From: Massilia sp. ST3 | GTDB taxonomy: Bacteria > Pseudomonadota > Gammaproteobacteria > Burkholderiales > Burkholderiaceae_D | Assembly: GCF_018119405.1 (NCBI RefSeq) | Contig: NZ_JAGPWC010000036.1 | Location: 1 to 47,636, forward strand | Length of the DNA: 47,636 bases | Direction of reading: 5' to 3' | In this document: positions 16,867-25,322 of the stretch, piece after piece | How the letters are laid out: the number at the start of each line of letters is the position of its first letter | How positions within the stretch are numbered: the first letter of the stretch is position 1 | Position numbers and translations under genes: made by a program | Notes under the pieces: model-generated | The model's input: the letters and a program-made list of their open reading frames with translations, nothing else | What the model was told of the DNA's origin: nothing | The model's database searches: none

Positions 16867-19278
16867 TCAGCTGGCGACTTGAGTCCGCCCCGCCGCCAGG
16901 ATCTGCTTCAGCTTCTCCGGATCCATCGGCTTCACGAAGTGATGATGGAACCCCACCGAGCGTGACAGGATGCGGTCGTGCGCCTGGCCGTAGCCGGTGA
17001 GGGCGATGAACAGCGCGCCGGCGGTAACCGGGTCGGCGCGCAGGCGGCGCGCCAGTTCGTACCCGTCCATGTCCGGCAGGCCGATGTCGAGGATGAACAC
17101 TTGGGGCGGGGTGCTCCGCGCGGCCTCGATCGCGTCGCGAGGGTGGGATTGCACCGACACCGCGTGGCCCTGGGCCTCGAGCAGGATCGCGAGCGACTCG
17201 GCGGCGTCGACGTTGTCGTCCACGATCATGACCCGCATCGCCGGCGCGGCGGCCGCGGCGGCGGCCTGGCCGGCTAGCGGCGTCCGTGCGCGCGCCGCAT
17301 CCGCGTCGATCGACGGCAGCTCGATGGTGAAGGTGCTGCCCGCCCCGGGTCCCGCGCTCTCGACCTTGACCGTGCCGCCGTGCAGGGTGACGATGGTCCT
17401 GACCAGCGCCAGGCCGATGCCCAGCCCGCCCTGGGCGCGGTCGGGCGTGCGCTCGGCCTGGGTGAACAGCTCGAACACGTGCGGCAGCAGGCCGGCATCG
17501 ATGCCGATGCCGTTGTCGCTCACGCTGATGGCGACCGTCTCGCCGCCCGCCCTGACCTCGAGGCCGATGGCGCCGCCCTGGGGCGTATACTTGGCCGCGT
17601 TGTTCAGCAGGTTGGCGACCACCTGGACCAGGCGGGTGCGGTCGCCGTGGACCATGGCCGCACCCGGCTGCGCGCGGACCGTCAGCGCATGGCGGCGCGC
17701 CTCGATCAGCGGACGCGATTGCTCGACCGCGCTGGCCACCACCGCGCCGACGTCGACGTCGTCCTTTTCCAGTTCCACCAGGCCGCGCGTGACGCGCGAG
17801 ACGTCGAGCAGGTCGTCGACCAGCGACACCATGTGCTTCACCTGGCGGCTGATGACTTCACTGGCCTTGCGCGCCCGCGCGGGATCGTCGGCGCTCAGGC
17901 GCAGCATCTCGGCCGCGGTGCTGATCGGCGCCAGCGGGTTGCGCAGCTCGTGCGCCAGCATGGCCAGGAACTCGTCCTTCTTGCGGTTGGCTTCGCGCAG
18001 CTCGAGTTCGGCCTGGTAGCGCTCCGTCACATCCACCGTGACCCCGCGCATGCGCGCCGGGCGCTTCTCGGCGTCGAACTGCACCTTGCCGCGGCTGTCG
18101 AGCCAGATCTGGCGCCCGTTGTCGGGGCGGATGAAGCGCACCACTTCCTGGTAGCTGCCGGCGCCTTCCAGCGCCCGGCGGTGCGAGGCGGCGATCTTGT
18201 CGCGATCGTCCGGGTGGATGTGCTCGCGGACCGCGTCCATGGTCGTCGGCAGGAAGCCCAGCACCAGCAGGGTGTTGTCGGAGTAGGCCAGTTCGCCGCT
18301 GGCGAAGTCCCAGTCCCAGACCACCATCTTGGCCGCGTGCATGCCGTCGCGCAGCCGTTCCTCGCTCTCGCGCTGGGCCGCCTGGGCCTCGACCGCGTCG
18401 GTCACGTCGTAGCCCTGGGCAAAGATGCCGATGGTGGTGCCGTACTGGTCCTTGTAGGGCTCGTAGACCAGGTCGACGTAGCGCTGGACGATCGGGCCGC
18501 CCGGTTCGCGCTGTACCGCGATCGGCCGCGCGCGCGTGGACCAGGCCTGGCCGGTGGTGTAGACCCGGCTCAGGAATTCCTCGTAGCCCTGGCCGGCGAC
18601 TTCCGGCAGCGCTTCCCACACCGCCTTGCCGACCAGCTCGCGGTGGCCGACGAGCTGGTAATAGGCTTCGTTCACCATCTCGAACACGTGCTTGGGGCCC
18701 ATCAGCACGGCCACGAAGCCGGGCGCCTGGTTGAACAGGCTGCGCAGGTGCTCGCGTTCGTTGTTGAGGATGCGCGACAAGGCCTCGTGCATCTGCGCCC
18801 GGTTGAAGTTGCCGGCGTTGCTCTCGCTGGGCGGCGTGAGCTGGAGCGTGGCGACCTGCGCGTCGGCGTCGAAGCGGTACAGTTCCGTGACGTCCACCGG
18901 GTTCTGGATCACCAGCTGTGGCTTGCCGTCGTCGTCCAGCACCGGCGTGTGCACGGTGCTCCAGTAGCGTTCCTCGAAGCGGAAACCGTCGGGCGTCGGC
19001 ACCTCGACCGCATAGCGCACGAAGGCAGTGGTGTCCGGCTCGCCCTTGGCCAGGGCGCGCAGCAGCGAAGCCTTGACCTCGGCGATATCGGTGGCGTCGG
19101 GATTGGCGGGATCGGCCGGGAAAGCCTCGAATACGTAGCGGCCGACGATGTCTTCCTCGGTGCGCTGGACCGAGCGCAGGTAGGCCCCGCTGGCGGCGAC
19201 GATCGTCAGGTCGGGGGCCATCACCAGGTAGGGGTAGGGGGTAGCGCGAAACAGGGCTCGGTAGTCGTTCAGGTTCAT
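16867..19278 (-). CDS. Hybrid sensor histidine kinase (PAS-PAS-PAS-HisKA-HATPase-REC)
   Basis: The 803-residue protein has no membrane segment, so it is probably cytosolic. It has three PAS-type regions (about 5-150, 185-320 and 325-430), the second and third each ending in a D-V-T motif ([17 protein letters not shown]). HisKA follows with the phospho-accepting H443 in [11 protein letters not shown]. HATPase carries [17 protein letters not shown] and [10 protein letters not shown]. After an Ala-rich linker comes a receiver domain with the phospho-acceptor D731 in [14 protein letters not shown] and the conserved Lys in FVKPMD. There is no output domain, so a phosphorelay partner outside this window is expected. 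It converges with the GGDEF-EAL gene, 35 nt apart. Confidence 0.93.
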   Translation of the reverse strand: MNLNDYRALFRATPYPYLVMAPDLTIVAASGAYLRSVQRTEEDIVGRYVFEAFPADPANPDATDIAEVKASLLRALAKGEPDTTAFVRYAVEVPTPDGFRFEERYWSTVHTPVLDDDGKPQLVIQNPVDVTELYRFDADAQVATLQLTPPSESNAGNFNRAQMHEALSRILNNEREHLRSLFNQAPGFVAVLMGPKHVFEMVNEAYYQLVGHRELVGKAVWEALPEVAGQGYEEFLSRVYTTGQAWSTRARPIAVQREPGGPIVQRYVDLVYEPYKDQYGTTIGIFAQGYDVTDAVEAQAAQRESEERLRDGMHAAKMVVWDWDFASGELAYSDNTLLVLGFLPTTMDAVREHIHPDDRDKIAASHRRALEGAGSYQEVVRFIRPDNGRQIWLDSRGKVQFDAEKRPARMRGVTVDVTERYQAELELREANRKKDEFLAMLAHELRNPLAPISTAAEMLRLSADDPARARKASEVISRQVKHMVSLVDDLLDVSRVTRGLVELEKDDVDVGAVVASAVEQSRPLIEARRHALTVRAQPGAAMVHGDRTRLVQVVANLLNNAAKYTPQGGAIGLEVRAGGETVAISVSDNGIGIDAGLLPHVFELFTQAERTPDRAQGGLGIGLALVRTIVTLHGGTVKVESAGPGAGSTFTIELPSIDADAARARTPLAGQAAAAAAAPAMRVMIVDDNVDAAESLAILLEAQGHAVSVQSHPRDAIEAARSTPPQVFILDIGLPDMDGYELARRLRADPVTAGALFIALTGYGQAHDRILSRSVGFHHHFVKPMDPEKLKQILAAGRTQVAS

Positions 19279-19342
19279 GCGCCGGATTGTCGCATGGATG
19301 GCCCCATTTTCCGCTGACGCTTGCCCCCCACCCCGCCGGTCC

Positions 19343-19945
19343 TTACAGCGCCGGGCTGACGTTCATGCGCTGGGTATGGGTCCAGCGGTGGTCGGAGGCC
19401 GACACCGCCGAGCTGTAGGTGCGCCAGGTCTGGCCCTCGCCCGGCCACGGATCCATGATGTAGACGTAGTTCACGCCGTTATAGGTCTCGTAGCCGCGGC
19501 CGGCCATGATGTGCCCGCCGCCATTGGTCCAGCCGTAGCGGATCACGAACGGGCGGTTGGCATTGATGTCGGCCACCACGCTGTTCCACGACGAGGCCAC
19601 GCTGTAGGCGGTGTTCGGGACTCCCCATGCGGCCAGGATGTTCTGCACGCTGCCGCCGGTGCCGTACATCGAGTTCGGCTGGTTGGCGTAGCTGTTCCAG
19701 TTGAAGGTGGTATTGCCGCAGGCGTAGTTGATGCCGAAGGCCCAGTTCACGATCTGGCACTGGCTCGGGGTCTTCTTGTACAGATTCAGGATGGCCTTGC
19801 TGCTGGCCGACCAGCACCATTGGCTGTGCTCCTGGGTGGTCAGGGGAACGTTGAGGGTGCGCCACTGGGCGAAGGCGCTCGGGGCGGCCAGGGTCAGCGC
19901 CGCGGCGGCCAGCAGGCCGCTCAGTGTCTTGTGTTTCTTGTTCAT
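19343..19945 (-). CDS. Secreted papain-like cysteine peptidase (C39/C70 AvrRpt2-like)
   Basis: A 200-residue precursor. I chose ATG 19945 because GGAGA lies a few nt upstream and a clear signal peptide follows (MNKKHKTLSG, Leu/Ala core, AFA-QW). The mature enzyme keeps the papain-like triad: C44 in QWCWSAS, H145 in GGGHIMAGRGYE and D165 in YIMDPWPGEG. The N-terminal LTTQEHSQWCW pattern is typical of bacterial papain-like peptidases of the PF12385/C39_2 type. It lies 38 nt after another secreted protein gene and appears to share its riboswitch-controlled leader. It may be an extracellular peptidase; its substrate is unknown. Confidence 0.82.
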   Translation of the reverse strand: MNKKHKTLSGLLAAAALTLAAPSAFAQWRTLNVPLTTQEHSQWCWSASSKAILNLYKKTPSQCQIVNWAFGINYACGNTTFNWNSYANQPNSMYGTGGSVQNILAAWGVPNTAYSVASSWNSVVADINANRPFVIRYGWTNGGGHIMAGRGYETYNGVNYVYIMDPWPGEGQTWRTYSSAVSASDHRWTHTQRMNVSPAL

Positions 19946-19983
19946 GGCTTGTCTCCGTATGCTTGGTTGTCGTTGGCGCCGTC

Positions 19984-20718
19984 TTAGCGGTGCTCGTCCA
20001 GGTTGCGCTTGACCGCGGCGCGCAGCGCGGGCAGCAGCGCGGCTTCGTCCGCCAGGACCGCGGTGGGACGGCCGAAAGCGTCTGCGCGCTGCAGCGGCAG
20101 CGAAGCGCGGGCCGAAAACAGGGGCGCGAAGCGCGTGCCGCCCGCGGTCTCGACTTCGAGCAGGTCGGAACGGGCCTGGTAGATGCGCAGCAGGCGCAGG
20201 TTGGAGCGGTCGGCGTTGCCGTGCACGCCGGCCAGGGCGTCGAGGTCCTTCGACAGCACCGCGCCGCCGTAGGCGACGGTCTCGAAGCGGCCCTGCTGCC
20301 CTTCCACCGTCGCCAGCCCGATCGGACGGTCGCCCAGCAGCACCACGAAGCGCCACTGGTTGGCGTGGCGCGCCATGTCCTTCATCTTGCCGCGGCCATT
20401 CAGCAGCTGGTCCGGATCGATGGTGTAGACCGGGAAACCGTAGCCGATGCGCGCCTCCTTCAGCGCACGCGGGTCCTGGACGTCGAAGGGGAAGCCTTCC
20501 GGCGCCGATCCGCGCTGCAGCTGGTGGTTGATGAACTGGCTGAGATCGCGCTGGGCGGCGGCGAGGGCGCTTGAATGCTGGGTGGCGGCCAGGCGCGCCG
20601 CGCCGGGATCGCCTGCCTGCGCCAGTGCCTGTGGACCGGCCAGGCCGAGTCCGAGGCCGAGCGCCCACGCCGCGAGCAGTGCGCGCGGCTTGCCGTGTTG
20701 CCGTTGTTGAGCTTGCAT
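19984..20718 (-). CDS. Secreted protein of unknown function, partner of the papain-like peptidase
   Basis: I chose ATG 20718 because GGAGAG lies 5 nt upstream and a signal peptide follows at once (basic N-terminus, Leu/Gly/Ala core, cleavage near ALAQ-AG). The 244-residue product has an Ala/Gln-rich helix (about 40-60), then a mixed alpha/beta region with GYGFPVYTIDPDQLL and WRFVVLLGDRPIGLATVEG. This looks like a binding or pro-domain fold rather than an enzyme, and no catalytic motif is seen. I do not recognise the family. It could act as chaperone, inhibitor or cofactor for the peptidase encoded next to it; that is inference. It is the first gene after a tandem glycine riboswitch. Confidence 0.7.
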   Translation of the reverse strand: MQAQQRQHGKPRALLAAWALGLGLGLAGPQALAQAGDPGAARLAATQHSSALAAAQRDLSQFINHQLQRGSAPEGFPFDVQDPRALKEARIGYGFPVYTIDPDQLLNGRGKMKDMARHANQWRFVVLLGDRPIGLATVEGQQGRFETVAYGGAVLSKDLDALAGVHGNADRSNLRLLRIYQARSDLLEVETAGGTRFAPLFSARASLPLQRADAFGRPTAVLADEAALLPALRAAVKRNLDEHR

Positions 20719-20942
20719 TAGTACTCTCCATAAAAATGAAAATGCGACTCCCCGCCAGTCCGAGCGGGCGTCGGTTGCTGCTGCAAAGGACACGCCACAG
20801 GCGTGCCGGACAATCTGCGGCCGCGGCGTCAGCGCCACGGCCGGCGAGATCGGCTAGGACGGCGCGGCGAGGCGGCCGTGGGAAGGGGCTGGGTAAGGAG
20901 ACAGGGAAACAGGGGCGCGTTGCGCAGGCGCGCAAGGGCCCA

Positions 20943-20962
20943 CGGCGCCGCACGCGGCGCCG
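20943..20962 (-). other. Strong GC-rich hairpin in the riboswitch-to-gene leader
   Basis: Arms CGGCGCCGC (20943-20951) and GCGGCGCCG (20954-20962) form a 9-bp palindrome in the leader between the riboswitch and the 20718 start codon. There is no U-run after it on the reverse strand. A second hairpin CGCGCC-ATC-GGCGCG (21021-21035) sits right after aptamer 2 and is followed by a moderately U-rich tail, so it is the better candidate expression platform. Confidence 0.45.
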
Positions 20963-21040
20963 GACAGGAGTTCGGTCGACATGACAATCCAGGCACAGAA
21001 AGCGTCACAAGGGAAGACCGCGCGCCATCGGCGCGTCGGC

Positions 21041-21235
21041 ACCCCCTCTGTGCTGGACCTGAGAGATTCACAGCCGCCATTGCGGCTGTTTGCTCCTTCG
21101 GTGTGCCGCGACGACGAACTCGCGGCAACTCTTCAGAGTGTACTTCGCGGTATCGGTCCTTTTGCCTGAGAGATTCCGGGGTGGTTGCTCCTTCGGCGCC
21201 GTCGGGATAGGACAGTCTCTCCCGATACCGCGGTT
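21041..21235 (-). promoter_or_regulatory. Tandem glycine riboswitch
   Basis: Read on the reverse strand, two glycine aptamers follow each other. Aptamer 1 (about 21232-21146) has P1 arms CGGTATCGG and CCGATACCG, the GGAGAG start, GCCGAAGGAGCAA, and the AATCTCTCAGGCAAAAGGAC end. Aptamer 2 (about 21139-21045) has a CTCTG/CAGAG P1, CACCGAAGGAGCAA, a GC-rich variable hairpin and AATCTCTCAGG. These are the conserved glycine-aptamer blocks. The usual targets are gcvTHP or amino-acid transporters, but the next genes on this strand are a secreted protein and a papain-like peptidase. Confidence 0.93.
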
Positions 21236-21258
21236 GGCTGTGTGCCAACTGTCTAGAC

Positions 21259-21288
21259 AGGATAGCCCAGGTATTTCAATAAACTCAA
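21259..21288 (-). promoter_or_regulatory. Candidate sigma-70 promoter for the glycine riboswitch transcript
   Basis: On the reverse strand TTGAGT (21288-21283) and TATCCT (21264-21259) are 18 nt apart. Transcription would start about 15 nt before the first aptamer. The fit is moderate. Confidence 0.4.
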
Positions 21289-21333
21289 CGGTTTTGTGCG
21301 GCCTGTTGTTTCCGCACCCGCGTGCGCCAAGAT

Positions 21334-21762
21334 TCAGCGCGACTCGTCGTCTAGCTTGTCCGCATCGTCGTCGGTTCCCGCGCGGTTCCCCATGCCGCCA
21401 TCGGTGGCCGCCGCATCGCTGGGATTGCCGCCGCCGGACATGGCGACCTCGTCTTGCTGGCGGTTCTGCTGGCCCTGGCTGCCCTCGGCCTTGTCCACTG
21501 TGCTGCCCGGCACGCGTCCGCCAGCATTGCCGTGACTCGACTGTGCTGCGCCCGCTGGGCCAACATTGCTCTCCGGCGAGGCATGGTTGAAGTTGGTGTA
21601 GCGTCCCGAGCTGGCTTCTGTGCTGCGCTGCTCGCTCTGGCCGACGCTGGAGTAGCCGGCGCTGTCATCGGCGACGAAGCCGGACGCGGGATCGGCGCTC
21701 TGGCGCAGGCCCTGCGGCGGCGGATGGTCACCCGAAGCGCGTGGTTTTCGATCACTCATCAT
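21334..21762 (-). CDS. Hydrophilic, probably disordered protein of unknown function
   Basis: A 142-residue product. The start is ATG 21762 or 21759 (two adjacent ATGs) after AAGGAG 3-6 nt upstream. It is rich in Gly, Ser, Asp, Gln and Asn, with no hydrophobic core, no cysteine and an acidic tail ending DDDADKLDDESR. That composition suggests an intrinsically disordered protein, like many stress-linked small proteins, but I recognise no family. It ends about 45 nt upstream of the riboswitch promoter on the same strand. Confidence 0.55.
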   Translation of the reverse strand: MMSDRKPRASGDHPPPQGLRQSADPASGFVADDSAGYSSVGQSEQRSTEASSGRYTNFNHASPESNVGPAGAAQSSHGNAGGRVPGSTVDKAEGSQGQQNRQQDEVAMSGGGNPSDAAATDGGMGNRAGTDDDADKLDDESR

Positions 21763-21976
21763 GGTCTCCTTGGCGTAAATGATGGACAGCTTCGATCTTA
21801 GCCATTCTTGCCTGAAGCCCAATAGGAGCACGGTCCAAGGCCGCGTAGGAAGAGTCGGACGCGGCCGGAAGGGGCAGGCCAGGGGGCTTCCAAGCTTGCT
21901 TAAAAAATAGTTCCGCTCGTACACTCAAGGTATCCGGCTTTCCACCTGCGGGGAAGGCGCACACGATTTGCAAGTG

Positions 21977-22570
21977 ATGACCTATCTCATCAACAAGACC
22001 CTGGCAAATAAATGTCGTCTACGCTGGCGAATCGTTCTTTTCGTCTGTGCCATCGTTGGCGCATTGCTGCTGCAGATGTATCGTGACCGCTTCGTGTTCT
22101 ACTACGCGCAGACCACTGCCAAGGTAGCGTTGTGGTCCCTGTTGCTGTTCACCCCATTCATCCTGTATCGAATGCGGCGCGCTCCCTTGTTCGTGGCGGA
22201 ACTTAAAAAGAAATATCCGACATCCTGGCTACGCGATATCGTCGTAATGCCCCTGATGGCAGCGATGGTGGCCGGCCTGCTGGTTGCTGCGCCGCTCGGG
22301 TGGGTTTTGGCGATAGCAGCATGGTCCGGAGGCGTGGTACATCATGTGGACGCCGTTGCGACCGAGGTCGGCACGTATTCGCAGCGCAAGGGTTGCGATC
22401 AGTTCGCGACCTTGCGCTTTGCATCGGTCGAGAAGGAGGTGTGCATCGCCAGCCTGTCTCCGCACTCGTCCTTGCATCCTGGGCAGTCGCTCGCGGTTGG
22501 TATCGTCAGGTTTTCGTTCGGCTTCCTGATCGTTTCGATTGCACCGGTCAAGAAGGCGGAAACGATATGA
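21977..22570 (+). CDS. Membrane protein of unknown function
   Basis: A 197-residue product counted from ATG 21977; TTG 21968 and GTG 21974 are also in frame and no start has a clean ribosome binding site. There are hydrophobic segments at about 15-35, 45-65 and 90-125 and a C-terminal globular part with two cysteines (in GCDQF and VCIAS), probably periplasmic. Its codon use is less GC-biased than its neighbours, which may mean recent transfer. No family recognised. Confidence 0.55.
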   Translation: MTYLINKTLANKCRLRWRIVLFVCAIVGALLLQMYRDRFVFYYAQTTAKVALWSLLLFTPFILYRMRRAPLFVAELKKKYPTSWLRDIVVMPLMAAMVAGLLVAAPLGWVLAIAAWSGGVVHHVDAVATEVGTYSQRKGCDQFATLRFASVEKEVCIASLSPHSSLHPGQSLAVGIVRFSFGFLIVSIAPVKKAETI

Positions 22571-22653
22571 CGGCCGATCGTGACGATAAGTGACTTTTCC
22601 GGAAGTTCACGATGCTATGCTGCATCAGGTGGCCGAGTCCGCCGGAAGCGGAC

Positions 22654-23232
22654 ATGACGCTTCAATTTTCAACAACGCGTGAAAGGACATCAGCGAGCAT
22701 GCCTAGCCGGGAAGACCTTGGTCTATTTGCCACATATAACGCCGCGATGAATGCAAAGCTCTATGCCGCGGCGGCCGCCTTGCCCAAGGAGGCGCTGGTC
22801 GCCGACCGGGGCGCTTTTTTCGGCTCGGTACTTGGAACCCTGAATCATATTGCTGTTGGCGACACCATCTGGTTGCGCCGGTTCATGGCGCATCCCTCGG
22901 ATTTACCGGCGTTGAAAGCCATGGCCGGCATTCCAGCGCCGACCGGTCTCGCTCACATGATCTGCGACGATCTGCAATCGCTGTGGGAGTATCGCAGGCG
23001 ACTCGATGCGATCATCCTGGCACTGGCGGCAGAGGTCTCGGACAATGACCTGGAGCAGCCGCTCCGGTACAGGAATGCGCGTGGCGACTTTCAGAAGCGC
23101 TTCGGGACCTTGCTGCTACACCTGTTCAACCACCAGACACACCACCGCGGCCAGGTAAGCACCCTGCTGTCACAGTCGGGGCTCGATATCGGCGTCACTG
23201 ATCTGCTCGAGTGGATACCAGACCATGCATAA
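22654..23232 (+). CDS. DinB-family protein (putative metal-dependent hydrolase/transferase fold)
   Basis: A four-helix DinB/YfiT-type protein of 192 residues. The metal ligands expected for the family are present: H65 in LNHIAVGD and the pair in FNHQTHHRGQ (H160, H164). Start ATG 22654 has GGAAG 5 nt upstream; relatives I remember begin near the later MPSREDL (22699), so the first 15 residues are uncertain. Family members are mostly uncharacterised; some are thiol-S-transferases. The stop overlaps the next gene by 8 nt. Confidence 0.8.
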   Translation: MTLQFSTTRERTSASMPSREDLGLFATYNAAMNAKLYAAAAALPKEALVADRGAFFGSVLGTLNHIAVGDTIWLRRFMAHPSDLPALKAMAGIPAPTGLAHMICDDLQSLWEYRRRLDAIILALAAEVSDNDLEQPLRYRNARGDFQKRFGTLLLHLFNHQTHHRGQVSTLLSQSGLDIGVTDLLEWIPDHA

Positions 23233-23602
23233 GGTGGCAGGAAAGCGTGAGTTGAGAAAAGGGGGTTTTCGCATCGGGCCTGTTGTCGCGTCCTGCCTGA
23301 TCGCAGCCGCCTTCACCTACCTTTCGCTCGCGGTTCCGGGGCGTGTCAGCGCGGTATGCTCCAACGTGGACACACCCGTCTATTGCCCGGTGCTGGCCTA
23401 TGGTTTTCCGCTGCCGTTTCTCGCGGACAGCCAAGGGGTCTCGCCGCTCGGATCGGTGGCGCGCGACCCCTTGTCCCTGCTGATCGGCCTGGATGACATC
23501 CTGTGGCCGCGGCTGGGTCTGTCGTTCCTGTTCTGGATGCTGCTCGTCCTGGGTGGCCGGTTCGCCTGGCGGCGCTGGAAGCGGGTTCGCCACGGCGTGT
23601 GA
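23225..23602 (+). CDS. Small membrane protein of unknown function
   Basis: A 125-residue product that overlaps the DinB gene by 8 nt, so the two are probably co-translated. It has two membrane segments (about 18-38 and 95-112) and a loop between them with two cysteines (VCSN, YCPV), and ends in a basic tail. No family recognised. Confidence 0.55.
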   Translation: MHKVAGKRELRKGGFRIGPVVASCLIAAAFTYLSLAVPGRVSAVCSNVDTPVYCPVLAYGFPLPFLADSQGVSPLGSVARDPLSLLIGLDDILWPRLGLSFLFWMLLVLGGRFAWRRWKRVRHGV

Positions 23603-23733
23603 GCCGGTCGCGGAAACCTGGGTGGCGACACGGCGGGGCGAGCCGAACTACAGTCGAGTGGCGTTCCCGACGCGGGCGGCCCTGCAAGCCGCGCCGCCCC
23701 GGGCCATTTCCACTTGCACAGGAGTCCGTCACG

Positions 23734-24219
23734 ATGAATTTCCGCAGCCTGCTTTCCTCCGCGCTGATCGGCGCCGTCGCCAGCGCACGATCGATGACCC
23801 CGATGGCCACGCTCGCCGCGGCGCGCATGGCGCACCGTCGCACCCCTGGTGAGCTCGTGCTCCTGGATCGTCCCTTGTTCAAGTACGGCGCCCTGGCGAT
23901 GGGGGCAGGGGAGCTGCTGGGCGACAAGATGAAATCCGCGCCCGACCGCACTGTGTTCCTGGGACTGCTGGCGCGCGTCATGAGCGCCGGCATCGCGGGC
24001 GCGGCGCTGGCTGCCCCAGGACGCGAGAAGGCCGGTGCGGCGGTCGCCGTCGCCACCGCCGTGCCGCTGGCCTACCTGACCCTGGCCGGACGCAAGCGCG
24101 CCATGGCGCGCATCGGCCAGACCCGCAGTGGATTGATCGAGGATGCGCTGATCGTGGCCGCGGGCTCGGCGGTGGTGGCCATGTCGACGCGGCCGCGGCT
24201 GGGCCAGGCGCGGGCCTAG
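23734..24219 (+). CDS. DUF4126-like membrane protein
   Basis: I chose ATG 23734 because AGGAG is upstream (10 nt) and the next residues MNFRSLLSSALIGAVASARS suit the family. The 161-residue product has several short Ala/Leu/Gly-rich hydrophobic segments and resembles DUF4126 proteins, which start with a membrane segment and an ARSMTP-like motif. Function is unknown. It ends 4 nt inside the convergent transporter gene. Confidence 0.7.
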   Translation: MNFRSLLSSALIGAVASARSMTPMATLAAARMAHRRTPGELVLLDRPLFKYGALAMGAGELLGDKMKSAPDRTVFLGLLARVMSAGIAGAALAAPGREKAGAAVAVATAVPLAYLTLAGRKRAMARIGQTRSGLIEDALIVAAGSAVVAMSTRPRLGQARA

Positions 24220-25283
24220 CCGATCCGTTCGAGCTTCTCGGCCGCCGGCGCGGGCTGCGGCGCCGCGTCGCGGCTGTCGCGCAGCCAGGCGAACAGCACC
24301 GCCATCATGAACGGCCCCACGAACAGGCCGATCACGCCCATGGTCGAGACGCCTCCCAGCAGGCCGAACAGCACCGCCAGGAAGGGCAGGTTGACGCGCT
24401 TGCCGATCAGCTTGGGGCGAATGAACTTGTCCACCATGAACAGTTCCACCGCCCCCCAGCTGAACAGCCCGAGGGCCGCGCCCGCATGGCCCTGTCCCAG
24501 CAGCAGGAGCGAGACCATCGTGAAGGACAGCGGTGCGCCGCCCGGAATCAGGGCCAGGTAGCCGGTGATCACCCCCAGCAGCGCCGGCGCGGGCGCCCCG
24601 GCGATCGCATAGGCGATACCCAGCACCACGCCTTCCAGCACGGCGATCGAGCACAGGCCCAGGGCCGTGCCGCGCACCGACAGCGGCAGGATGGCGCGCA
24701 AGCGCGGGTAATGGGCGGGCAGCAGGCGCTCGCCGGCGCCGTCGACGTAGCGCACCACGGCCGGGCCGTGCAGGTAGAGCACGAACAGGGTCAGCAGGGT
24801 CAGGAACAGGTAGAGGGCATTGGCCAGGATGGTCGAGCCCCAGATGCGCGCCGCGCCGGTGAGCTGGGGCATGAAGTCGCCCAGCCCGCTCTGGATCAGG
24901 GTGCGCAGGCCACCCGGCACCGCCAGGTGCTCGTTCCACCACTTGACCGCCGGCTCGGCGATGAGCGGCAGGCGGTACAGCCAGGCGGGCGCCGCCACCC
25001 CAGTGAGGTTGAGATTGGTGAGCAGGCGCTCCAGGCCCGCCAGCTCGTTGGTGAGGGCGTTGAACAGCAGGATCGAAGGGCCGACGAAGCTCACCAGCAG
25101 CGCCACCAGCAGGGTGGTGGCGCTGGCCAGCGGAGGCCAGCCGCGGCGCAGCAAGAGCTGGTGCAGCGGCCAGGTGATCACCGCCAGCAGCCCGGCCCAG
25201 GCGAGCGAGCCCAGGAAGTGCTGCAGCAGGAAGGCCAGCGCCGCGGCAAACAGTACTGGCAACAACAGTGGAGCGTACCGCAT
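24216..25283 (-). CDS. AI-2E family transporter (TqsA/PerM-like)
   Basis: A 355-residue polytopic membrane protein with about eight hydrophobic segments. The family pattern is visible in LLGVITGYLALIPGGAP and in the C-terminal NLPFLAVLFGLLGGVSTMGVIGLFVGPFMMA. AI-2E family members export small molecules such as autoinducer-2 or act as Na+/H+ antiporters; the substrate is not known here. The C-terminal tail is Ala/Pro-rich. It may share a transcript with htpX upstream (39 nt). Confidence 0.85.
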   Translation of the reverse strand: MRYAPLLLPVLFAAALAFLLQHFLGSLAWAGLLAVITWPLHQLLLRRGWPPLASATTLLVALLVSFVGPSILLFNALTNELAGLERLLTNLNLTGVAAPAWLYRLPLIAEPAVKWWNEHLAVPGGLRTLIQSGLGDFMPQLTGAARIWGSTILANALYLFLTLLTLFVLYLHGPAVVRYVDGAGERLLPAHYPRLRAILPLSVRGTALGLCSIAVLEGVVLGIAYAIAGAPAPALLGVITGYLALIPGGAPLSFTMVSLLLLGQGHAGAALGLFSWGAVELFMVDKFIRPKLIGKRVNLPFLAVLFGLLGGVSTMGVIGLFVGPFMMAVLFAWLRDSRDAAPQPAPAAEKLERIG

Positions 25284-25322
25284 ACCTGGTTCCTGGCCTC
25301 GTCAATGTGTCTTGCTTGTCTT

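Noticed and set aside
20854..20982. Small reverse-strand reading frame (43 codons, Gly/Ala/Pro-rich) just after the glycine riboswitch, considered as a leader peptide
   Set aside because: No ribosome binding site, and the frame includes a strong hairpin; the Gly/Ala/Pro content follows from GC-rich DNA.
20829..21248. Reverse-strand frame reading through the riboswitch
   Set aside because: It covers the conserved aptamer sequences, which act as RNA; the translation has no protein character.
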